Shown here: in pieces, positions 10,891-20,929 of the stretch | Numbering within the stretch: position 1 is the stretch's first letter | How the letters are laid out: every line of letters starts with the position of its first letter | Assembly: GCA_036874045.1 (NCBI GenBank) | Contig: CM072344.1 | Coordinates: forward strand, 6,296,501 to 6,360,500 | Length of the DNA: 64,000 nt | Reading direction: 5' to 3' | Source: Cymodocea nodosa | Lineage: Eukaryota > Streptophyta > Magnoliopsida > Alismatales > Cymodoceaceae | Position numbers and translations under genes: made by a program | The notes under the pieces: model-generated | Databases searched by the model: none | What the model was told of the DNA's origin: nothing | The model's input: only the letters and a program-made list of their open reading frames with translations

Positions 10891-12091
10891 TGATGTTAAA
10901 AAAAACCAAAACAAAACAAAACAAAAAATTTCTTTTTGTTAGTATTTTTATTCTTAATCGCATGCTATAGTTCTTTTTATATAAATTTCTTTTCTGTTTT
11001 GATATGTTTGTTAGTTTTGTAGTTATTATTTTTCTTCATCAAGCAAGGTACACACTCTTAACCTTATTTCTGTATGATGCATTTGAATGATACATGTATT
11101 GAACATTATTTCTTCAGCATACTACTCAATCTCCATTGTATGTTTTAGGAATAATACAATTTAAATTTACACAAGTGCATATGGATTGCATAGGTATGGG
11201 GTGTAATCTTTCCTTGCTTGTCATAGTTTGTTTCTTTTGTTTTTTTCGTCTTCATGCTTTTTATCTTATTGATTAAATACTTTCTTTTACATTGGAGACA
11301 ATGCAAAATTTAGGTATGGGGGGGAGGCATTTGATGACAATTTTTTTTCAATTTTATGTTTTTTCTTGTTTATTATGTTTTTATATGCTCATAGGCCCTA
11401 ATGGATAAAGTTCTTTTAGGTATAATTGAGACCTAAAAATGAATCCTTTAGGAAAGAAACCTTGAACCTTAAGGGGAGGAGAAGAATAAAATTCAAAACC
11501 ATCCATATTTTTGAGCTTATATGTAGTATTGCGCTTACATGAAGCCTTGACTAAGAAGGAACCACTCCTCTTGAAGGGAAACTTAGGCAAAAACTTAGGA
11601 ATATACCTTGGGGTTGTCCTATGAGAAGGGTAGAATAAAAGGGCTAAGGTAAAATTTCCCGTTCCCAAAATTTCCTGTTCCCACACAATGATGTGGGAGG
11701 CACTCTTAAGGGTAGAGGGCTAGGGAGAGAGAGAAAAAAAAAGAAAAACAAGAAAAAATGATGAAAAAAAATAAAATAAAATAAAAAGAAGAAGAGAGAT
11801 TGATTACTTGTTCTTACAAAAGCTACTGAGTAACCGATCAACTTTCCCCTAAGTAAGTGATTGTGGTCGTGTAAAAAGGTGCTGGAGTAGGAGGTAATCT
11901 TAAAAAAGAGAGAGAAAAAAGAAGAAGAAAAGAGTCAAAATAAAAGGACAATGGACTCAAGGATAAACATTTGGGATTACTTAGGTAACTTGGAGGGAGT
12001 TGAGTAGGTTGTTTCTTAGTCTTGGCCATTTTCACATACACTTATTTATATAGTACTTTACTTTCTTAGGATGGAAATTAAATGATTATTT
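10891..12091 (+). other. 3' untranslated region of element B, first part
   Basis: No coding sequence. At 11290-11340 it carries the block 'ggagacaatgc...taggtatggggggg' shared with D (about 21285-21325), X (about 34690-34725) and 60085-60120. A purine-rich tract (GA/AAAG runs, 11720-11800) follows at a position comparable to tracts in D and X. Short ORFs on either strand have composition typical of purine tracts and no known domain. Confidence 0.7.
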
Positions 12092-12096
12092 GAATC
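12092..12096 (+). repeat. Left target-site duplication of element D (GAATC)
   Basis: GAATC immediately precedes the 5' LTR and recurs immediately after the 3' LTR at 24824-24828. A 5-bp duplication is standard for LTR retrotransposon integration. Confidence 0.92.
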
Positions 12097-14191
12097 TATA
12101 GAGTCATAATTTATGCATATTTTATATAGTTAAGTGATGCATTTTATGTGCGTAAAGCCATATACTCATAAGTGTTTAATGAAGATTTAAGTTATAATGC
12201 ATTTTGGGCAAATAATGTAGTTATGGGCTTAAATGAAGAAAGTAATGCATAAATGAGACTCTATTTGTTATTTAGCATTTTATTAAAACACATTTACATC
12301 TTGGTGGCAACACAATTGCATTTTATTAAGTAGATTAAATTTACTTTAGCACTTAGGATTAATTATTTAAATAAGTGCATGGGTATTTTTGGAATTCAAT
12401 GAAAAATGTGATTTTTGGCCCTTTTGAAGTATCCATGTTTAGGAATATATCTTATCTTATTTCTTGAGTGTTTTAATGTATTTGTTTGAGTTTTATAGGT
12501 TGAAGAATAAGAAAAATAAAGCAAATCAATATAGGAGGAATTTTGGCCCTTAGATTGAAGATCAAAGGTGGAGATCAAGTTCCACCACTTGGAGCCTCTA
12601 TAAAAGGAGAGGCAAGGCCAACAAATCCCTCCTCTTGGACGAGCTTACACCCATTCCAGCCCTTAAAAGTCATCAGCCCCTCTTCCCCCCTCAAGAACTC
12701 GTGGAAGGTGGTGTTCTCCCCCCTCTCATGGAGCTCCAAGGTAGAAGACAAGGTTCGGCCAACCTCTTCTCTTCTCCTCTTGGTGGTTGCTAGTAGGAGG
12801 ACAGCTAGGGCATCTTTTCCAGACCTTGTGGGTGCTGTTTGGAGCACATCTGAAGCCGTGCAACTGTCTCCCCTCTTCCGTGGATCAGTCCTAGTAGAAG
12901 AAAGGCAAGGGTTGTGGACTTTAGGTGGATGACTACTTGTTTCTTGGCGTTTGGTGGTGTTTGAAGACCTCCTGCTTCCAGAAGAGAACTCGTGTGGTGA
13001 CAGCCACGAAATTCTTGGCTAGGAGGACGGCTAGGAGCACATCTCATGTACCATTCTTCTCCAAAACAAGTTTGCACTTCAAGGTAAAAAGGGTTGTATT
13101 GGTTTAGCTCTTTAGGTTTTCATTTTCTTGTTTAAAGTTGAGTTATTTGTAATTTCAGTAGGGTAATTGTAGTTTTAGGTTTAGTTGTAATGTTACATTG
13201 TAGTTTAATCATAGAACTTTCATTTCAGTAGTTTATTATGTTTATTTTGAATGAATGGAAATGAATTTGGTTTGAATCTTGTGCATATGTGAATATTTGT
13301 ATGCTAACAAAGCTAATTTGTGGATGTTTATCGTCGGTTTAGAATCTTGTAAATTTGATGTTTTTGTTTAGGTCATAACTTACTGATATAGTGATGTTTT
13401 GCTTTAGTTTTTGATTCTATTTTGTAGAGCTTCGAGTGTACTTTATTCCTGTATAGTATTTAGAATTTTTCCAATCTATTTGTATAGGTTTTCCAATTTA
13501 TTTTGTTGATGTCGCATCTGGCGCATCCTGGAGTTTTACCCTCAATTTTTGCTTCAGTGCCGAATTCGATATCTTTTTATCTGCAGCACAAAATCGACCT
13601 CTGTAAATTTTCTCTGTTAGATGAATGAGTTAAGTTTCGAAGCACACTATTTTGCAGACTTTCGTGAAGATTTGAAAATCTTATTCCATTTTTAGTAACT
13701 GTGCACAATTCAGAGATGTTAGTTGCCAGTCTGCACGTTTGAAGAAAAAGCATTGCCGACGCTTGACCATTTCAGATCTTTTAACAAAATCAGTGGGATT
13801 GTAAAGTTAATCCAATGAGTACTCAGTATGATATTTTTTATGTATTTTACCATTGAGATACTGAGAAGAGAATATGTGTGAACTTGACTGAATTTCGAGA
13901 TTTTGTGCTGTAGTGAGTTAGTGTTTTATGAATGGAAATGAGGAATTTATACTCTATTGAGTGAATTTTTGATAAGTTTTGAATCACTTGTAATTATTAT
14001 TGTTTTTGCACCTTAGAAATATTTTGTAAAAGCCAAATCCTTGTGGATTCGACCCATACTCACCGGAGTATATTACAATTGCACCGTGCGCTTGCAGTTA
14101 TTTTAAAATGAGTTTTGAGTTTAATGTTTTATCATTTTGGTCCCTTTGTGAGTTTTAAGATCTTATTTTGGGGACAACAAAAACCTCAACA
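12097..14191 (+). repeat. 5' LTR of element D
   Basis: Matches 22732-24823 from the first base to ...CTCAACA. The 3' copy begins TGTAGAG; this one begins TATAGAG, so the canonical second base G has mutated to A. The U5 end carries the usual 'gattcgacc...gcgcttgcagtta' block. A GC-richer stretch (about 12560-13080) downstream of the TATA box holds a 129-codon ORF (12543-12932) that is also open in the 3' LTR; its sequence resembles no protein I recognise and it is better viewed as transcribed leader. Confidence 0.95.
12599..12605 (+). promoter_or_regulatory. TATA box of the D 5' LTR
   Basis: TATAAAA in the context cctctataaaaggagagg, near base 500 of the LTR, followed by a GC-richer leader. 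It is conserved in the 3' LTR and is the likely promoter for the element RNA, which would start at about 12630. Confidence 0.75.
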
Positions 14192-14197
14192 AGTTTT

Positions 14198-14216
14198 TGG
14201 CACCGTTGCTAGAGAT
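14198..14216 (+). promoter_or_regulatory. Primer-binding site of element D (tRNA-Asp-like, decayed)
   Basis: TGGCACCGTTGCTAGAGAT lies 6 bases after the LTR end. It resembles the TGGCGCCGTTGCCGGGGAT type with about four changes, most of them G-to-A or C-to-T. Confidence 0.85.
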
Positions 14217-14972
14217 TTGGTTATGTTTTTACCGAATTTCTTTGGTGTTTTTAATGGATTTTTGAAAAGTAATGATTGTTTGTTGTGTATATTCTTTTGT
14301 GTTATGTGTATTTACTTGTTTTAATGTGTAGTTCAATTTGTTTTGTTTGTAATGTATATTCTTGATATACTATATTACTACTTCATATTCAGATAGATTT
14401 TGTCAATAATAAGTGATAATTTAAAATCAGTAGTCAATAGGACATACCTCTTATAGGAAAGTTTAAGTGTATAGTATTTGTAATTATTTTGAAATGCAAA
14501 CTTGTAACCGGAAAATTTAATTTTGCTATTTGCAAGACTTGCTACGAATTTTTTCTATATTTTTCCTGTAAAGTTCAGTTTTAGATGTTTCTGTAGAGTA
14601 TTTGTATGCTTAATTCGGAGTTGTATGCAAAAAGTTATGATTTTTCGAAGGCAGACTCACATGCAGTTTCAATTTGAAAATAGATTCATTAGTTAATCTA
14701 GAATGAATTGGGAAATTGTTGTATAGGTAATCTTGTATTTATATTGCATTATTCTTTAATTTTTCTTCATTTAATTATTAATTATTCTTCCATTGTGTAG
14801 TCAGTCTTTTATTAAAATGGATTAAAGTTACTCACTTGGTTGCTACTTTATGCAGATCTAACTAATAGTGAATCACTTGAAGAGTGAGAAAAATTAAAAA
14901 CAAAGGCTAGTAAAGATTAACTTAGTCGTTGAATCTTTATTCTCTTTGTATCTGAATTAGAGCGTATTTGCC
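14217..14972 (+). other. Untranslated leader of element D
   Basis: AT-rich, no ORF with recognisable content. In ordinary Athila elements this is where gag would begin; here nothing resembling a capsid domain is seen in any frame. Confidence 0.7.
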
Positions 14973-16772
14973 ATGGATGATTGGTCAAGCCAGGTTGATG
15001 AATATTATGGCTATGATGAAAATGACTTTATGCCATCATGCTTTTCTTGTTTTGCAAGTGATCATGTTACTAGTGAATGCCCAAATGATATGCTTCATGA
15101 ACAAAATTCTAGCATGCCATGTAATGTATTAGAATATGAAAGTAATCATCTTCCATGCATGAAATATGATTCATATATTCACCATGATTTACCTAATCAT
15201 GCATATGCATTTACTAGTAAATCTGAAAATTCTTATCATGCATGTAGTATAGATCTAAGCGAAGATATAGATAAATTTAATGCAATTATGGACAGCATTG
15301 CTAAAGAGAAATCTGTTAGTAGTGATAGTAAGAATGTTTTTCATGCTGATCCAATTGATGTGGATGCAACATGTGATGACCTTGGAAAACAAATGGATGC
15401 ATTTGTTACTTTAAGGTCAGGTAAGGAAGTGAGTAGGACTAGTGGTGAAATTCCTCTATTCGTGAGTCCTCTAGAGCCTTGTTGCAATCCATCTAGAGTA
15501 GAAATTTTTGAAGATCCTATAGTTATCTCTAGAAGTGATAAGGGTAAGCAAGTAGTCGATGTCCCAATTGACTCATCTACTAGTGCTCCTTACCCTACTA
15601 GACTTAGAGTCGAATCAGGAGGAGACAAATTAGATAAGATTAGAGAAACCTTTGAGCAAGTGAGAGTGAATATACCTTTATTGGAATTAATTCAACAAGT
15701 TCCCTCACATGCTAAGTTCTTAAAAGAGCTATGTACTAAGAAGAGAGATAGGAAGATACCTAAGAGTGTAAACTTAGTGGAAGCAAGTAGTTCTTATTTT
15801 TATAATTATATTCCTAGAAAGTATAATGATCTTGGGACTCCTACTATTTCATGTATTATAGGAAAAACTACTTTTGATGGAGCCTTATTAGACCTAGGAG
15901 TAGTGAATGTTATGCCTTCTAGCATTTATGAAGAACTAGGGTTAAGATGCTTGCAACCAACAAGAATAGTAATTCGCCTAGCTGATAGATCTTTTAGGAC
16001 ACCTCTTGGAATAGTGGAAGACCTCCTAATTAAAGTCCAGGATTTTATATACCCTATAGACTTCATAGTTATAGAAAACCGTCACGTTATAGACCTTAAG
16101 AATAGTGCCTCATTAATTTTAGGTCGTCCCTTTTTAGCAACAATTGATGCTTATATTGGTTGCAGAGAAGGTTTTATGCAGATCACATGTGGAGATCAGA
16201 AGTCGCAACTAAATGTTTTTAATGTGGAAAGTGGCATGCGAGATCAATTAGAGGAAGAATTTGAAGTTAACCTAGTTGATGTGTTTGAAGAAGTTAAAGA
16301 TTCTTTTGAAGAGGACGAAGCCAGCCTTAAGGTTGACATTGATGAAGACTACTTTTATGTATCAAGTGATTTCGAAGATGACACTTTCATTGAGATCAAC
16401 AAAGCTAACCAAGTGGTAGTGGCTGAATCAAATAAAGTTGAGCTGGCAGAGCAAGCTCAACTAGAATTGAAACCACTACCTGTAGATCTCAAGTACGTAT
16501 TTTTGGGAGAATGTGAGAAGTGGCCTATTATTATTTCTGCCCATCTGACTAGGGATCAAGAAGCTCAATTAGTTGAAGTGCTTAAGGAAAATAGAAGAGC
16601 TATTGGATGGACTATGGAGGATATTAAAGGAATAAGCCCTTCTATTTGTACTCATAGAATTCATTTGGATCCTAGTTATGCTCCATCTAGGCAACCTCAG
16701 AGAAGACTAAATGTAAATATTAAGGAGGTAGTAAGAAAAGAAATTTTAAAATGGTTAGATCATGATATCATC
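14973..16772 (+). pseudogene. First ORF of element D: zinc knuckle, TLRSG linker and protease
   Basis: The ATG at 14973 sits in a good context (gccATGga). Residues 23-36 form a perfect CX2CX4HX4C knuckle (CFSCFASDHVTSEC). TLRSGKEV lies near residue 146 and AKFLKELCTKKR near 249, followed by the protease active site LLDLGVVNVMP near 304 and LILGRPFLAT near 382. The active-site loop is one residue shorter than in M (DLGAGINVMP), probably inactivating. The RT N-terminus follows, but one base is missing between 16772 and 16773 (atcatc|accc where related copies have atctaccc), throwing the frame off. No capsid domain precedes the knuckle; gag is at 19613 instead. Confidence 0.85.
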
Positions 16773-18060
16773 ACCCTATTTCTGATAGTCCTTGGGTCAG
16801 CCCTATTCAGGTTGTTCCCAAGAAATCTGGTATTACAGTGGTTAGAAATGCTAATGATGAATTGGTTCCCACCAGAATGCAGACCAGGTGGAGAGTATGC
16901 ATTGATTATAGGAAATTGAACAATGCCACCTATAAGGATCATTTTCCATTGCCCTTTATGGATCAAATGTTGGAAAAATTAGCAGGGCAAGAATTTTATT
17001 GCTTTCTAGATGGTTATTTTGGTTACAACCAAATTCATGTTGCTTTAGAGGACTAAGAAAAGACAACATTTACTTGTCCTTTCAGAACTTTTGCATTCCG
17101 GCGCATGCTTTTTGGATTGTGCAATGCGCCTGCAACATTTCAACGCTGTATGATGGGTATTTTCTCAGATATGATTGAGAGATTCTTGAAAGTATTCATG
17201 GATGATTTCTCAATATTGGGATCTTCCTTTGAATCATGCTTGGAAAATTTGAGAATGGTTTTGGAGAGATGTATAGAGAAAGATTTAGTGCTAAACTAGG
17301 AAAAGTGCCACTTTATGGTAAAACGAGGAATTGTTTTAGGGCACATAATTTCTGGGAAAGGATTAGAGGTGGATAAGGAAAAAGTAGATTTAATAGCAAA
17401 CTTGCCTCCACCTAAGAATGCTAAAGATGTAAGAGCATTTCTTGGCCATGCTAGATTTTACCGAAGATTTATTAAGGATTTCAACAAGATTGCTCAACCA
17501 TTAAGTAGATTGTTAGCAAAGGATACCAAGTTTGATTTTTCTATAGATTGTGAAACAGCATTTGTTAAGTTGAAAGAGGCTCTATCCTCAGCTCCTGTTG
17601 TTCATGCACCTGATTGGTCCCATCCTTTTGAGCTGATGTGTGATGCCTCTGATTATGCTATAGGCGCAATTCTTGGGCAAAAGATTGATAAGCTTCCCAG
17701 AGTTATCTATTATGTAAGTAGAACATTGAATGATGCCTAGAAAAATTATACGGTAACAGAAAAGGAATTTTTAGCAATAGTGTTTGCCTTGGAGAAATTT
17801 AGACCCTATTTGGTTGGCTCACACACTATTGTCTATACTAATCATAGTGCCTTGAAGTATTTGTTGGCAAAACAAGATGCAAAACCCCGACTTATGAGAT
17901 GGATCTTATTGTTACAAGAATTTGATTTGGTAATTAAGGACAAAAGGGGTTGTGAAAATGTAGTTGTCGACCATCTATCAAGGCTATCTATTGGAAATTC
18001 TTCTGAGATACCCATTAGTGATGTTTTTCGAGATGAGCAGGTATTATCTATTAGTGCTGA
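16773..18060 (+). pseudogene. Reverse transcriptase and RNase H of element D
   Basis: Motifs in order: VCIDYRKLNNATYKDHFPLP, FLDGYFGYNQ, FGLCNAPATFQR, catalytic VFMDDF (17193-17210), LGHARFYRRFI, then RNase H with [40 protein letters not shown] and [11 protein letters not shown]. After the 1-base deletion at 16772 the frame is constant through the integrase. The in-frame stops at 17056 (TAA for an expected Gln), 17297 (TAG for Trp) and 17738 (TAG for Gln) are all explained by C-to-T or G-to-A changes. The catalytic residues survive. Confidence 0.93.
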
Positions 18061-19360
18061 ACCTTGGTATGCTGATATAACAAATTATTTGGTTACAAAG
18101 AGAATACCACCCCATTGGTCTTCTGTTGATAGGAAGAGATTTTTATTGAAATGTAAAGATTATTATTGGGATGACCCGTACGTTTTTAAAGCATGTTCGG
18201 ATTTAATTGTGAGAAAGTGCATCCCAGATTCTGAAGTGCTTAGTGTTCTCTCTTTCTATCATGATCAATCTGGGGGAGGGCATTTTGGTCCTGCAAAGAC
18301 AGCTGCCAAGGTATTGTAGTGTGGTTTCTTTTGGCCAACTCTGCATAAGGATGCTTTTAAGTATTGTAAGCATTGCACAGCATGTCAAAAAGCCAGAAAA
18401 ATGGGGAGAAGAGATATGATGCCTTTGAACCCCGTGATTGCGATTGATGCTTTTGATTTATGGGGTATCGATTTTATGGGTCTATTTCCCAACTTAAGAG
18501 GCTATTTATATATTCTAGTAGCAGTGGATTACGTGGCCAAATGAATAGAGGCAATCCCCACAAGATGTAACAGCAACAAGGAAGTCTGTGCCTTTGTAAA
18601 ATCAAATATATTTTCAAGATTTGGAGTGCCTAAAGCTATAGTCAGTGATAATGGCACACACTTTTGCAATAGAAGTTTTGAGAACCTATTGAGAAAGAAT
18701 GGAGTGACTCATAAACTTGCCACACCTTATCATCCTCAAACTAATGGGCAAGTTGAAAATGCAAATAGGTTAATTAAGTAGATTCTAGAGAAACTGGTAA
18801 GTGCTATAAGAAAAGATTGGGTTGATAAAGTGGATGATGTTCTGTGGGCATACCGTACTGCATTTAAGACTAGTTTGGGTATGTCTTCTTATAGAGCTGT
18901 ATATGGAAAGGCTTGCCATTTACCAGTAGAGTTGGAACATAGGGCCATGTGGGTCATTAAGAAGTTAAATTTAGATTTTAAGGTAGTTGGAGATAAAAGG
19001 AAATTTGAATTGAATGAGCTAGAAGAGTTAAGGAATGAAGCATATGAAAATGCTAAAATTTCTAAGGAAAGAGCAAAAATTTTTCATGATAAAAGAATTT
19101 TAAGAAAAGAGTTTCAACAGGGCCAGCAAGTTTTGTTATATTACTCTAGACTCCACCTTTTTCCAAGAAAGTTAAAATCTAGGTGGAATGGCCCATTTGT
19201 TGTAAAGAGAGTCTATCCTTATGGAGCAGTGGATATTGAACATCTTAAAGATGGGCGAGTGATGAAGGTTAATGGCCAACGTCTCAAATTGTTTTTAAAT
19301 AAGGCAGATTTACGGGAAGCAAGTAGTGTAGATTTATATGAAGTAGAATATAGTAATTAA
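18061..19360 (+). pseudogene. Integrase of element D
   Basis: The zinc-binding region has [10 protein letters not shown] then CKHCTACQK. The core has LWGIDFMG, VSDNGTHFCNR and QVENANR, supplying the D, D and E positions. [13 protein letters not shown] and a GPY-type module ([18 protein letters not shown]) follow, to a natural stop at 19358. Stops at 18317 (Q), 18542 (W to TGA) and 18779 (Q) interrupt it without frameshift. It ends about 250 bases before the gag ATG. Confidence 0.92.
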
Positions 19361-19612
19361 TCATTCTTTTCTTCTTTGTAAGTATTTATATTTTGTAATG
19401 TTTATTTACTCTCTCTCCCTTTTCACCAGTTATTCTTTTATGCATGTTTGTTTATAGTTGTCACAATGTTATTGTTTATAATTATTCTTCTTGTAATTTA
19501 TCTTGTAACTATTTGGTATTTCAGGGTGGTACGACTGATAGCAACTACGAGAACCTGGTAAAATCTAAACTGAGCTATTTTACTTGCTGTTCTTACTTGT
19601 AGTAGTTTTGCA

Positions 19613-20929
19613 TTGTGCATGCATCGAGGAGTGTGGAGAAGAACTGAAGCAAATAGGTTAGAGCATTGTGAACCTCTTCTAGAACCTATTAACCTTCCAC
19701 CATTACATCAAATGGAAGACCAAGGAAGAGTGCTAGCTGATGTGTGGTATCCTCCACAGTTTGATCAACCCTCTTGTTTTGTGCTTCCAAATGTGGAAGG
19801 ACAAAAGTTTGAGTTACACTCAAACTATATCCATCAATTGCCAAAATTTTTAGGGTTGGAAAGAGAAGATGCCTACCTATTTCTACATGAATTTAATGAG
19901 ATGTGTAGGCTAATTCATTTGCCTGATGTACTTGTAGATGCAATAAAGCTAAGATTTATTCCCTTTGCACTTAAGGAGGATGCTAAGAGGTGGATGTATA
20001 GTTTACCTCCTAACTCCATCTATTCTTGGGAAGAATTCTACAAGGTCTTTCTGAAGAAGTATCATCCTCTATATCGCACCATCTAGCTTAAGAACGCTAT
20101 TTTAAGTATTCAACAGAAGTCGGATGAGTCTTTCTAGCAATATATGGAGCACTTTATGAATTTGTTAGCTAGATGCCCAAACCATGGAGTTGACAGGGCA
20201 AGGCAAACCCAAGCTATCTATGAAGGTTTGAACATGCAATCAAGAACCATGATAGAGTCCATGACTCCTGGTGGTTTTTGTCAATTAAGAGAGAATGCTG
20301 CTTGGGAATTTCTACAAGAGCTTGCTGACTGCACAATGCAATGGGAGACATCCTCAGATAAGACTTTTGATAGGTCTACACCTGCTTGAGGACTTCATGC
20401 GGTCGACAACATTACTAGCATGGAAGCAAGATTACAAGCTGCTTTGAAAAGAATTGAAGATTTACAACCATATGAGGATGTACAAGCTATGGGGTCGAGA
20501 ATGAGAAACAATCAATATTACAACCCTGGATGGAGAAACCATCCTAACTTTAGTTGGAGGAACCAAGATTATATGAGAGAAAATGCGTCGGAGCAACATC
20601 ATTTCGGAGCTAGTTTGAGCTGGCAGCCCCAACCGCAAGTTCCTACCCTTCCTGCACCAAACATGCAGTCAAACATCAATGCTGATATGGAACGCAGAAT
20701 GGCTAAAATGGAGGAAGGAATTCAAACTTTATTGACTAAGATGGGACCAATGCTAGCGGAGCACTCTCAAGCAATCAAAGGAATTGAAGCTCAACTGGAA
20801 CATTTATTTGTTGGAAACCGGGAGCGTGGATCTTTGCCGAGTCAACCGGCACCGAACCCACGAAATGCTAGTGGTAGTAACCAGTTTGGAGGACACACGA
20901 ACGCAAGCTCGAGTGCCCCTCCATCTTGA
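19613..20929 (+). pseudogene. Gag (capsid) ORF of element D, located after integrase
   Basis: One frame of 438 codons with three stops (20084, 20135, 20387), each explicable as C-to-T or G-to-A. It has the retrotransposon gag core (KFELHSNYIHQLPKF, KLRFIPFALKEDAKRWMYSL, VFLKKYHPLYRTI), then RCPNHG...QAIYEGL, then YNPGWRNHPNFSW, a hallmark of Athila gag, and a helical tail (MEEGIQTLLTKMGPML). The CCHC knuckle present in B between the helical linker and the PGWRNHPNFSW motif is missing here; the only knuckle in D is in the 5' ORF. A pyrimidine-rich tract ending TTACTTGTAG sits just upstream, so expression from a spliced RNA is conceivable. All of this lies 3' of pol, opposite to the usual order. 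Confidence 0.9.

Noticed and set aside
10682..10963. 93-codon minus-strand ORF with a hydrophobic stretch
   Set aside because: Antisense to the 3' end of B's gag; the hydrophobic run comes from an A/T-rich untranslated stretch.
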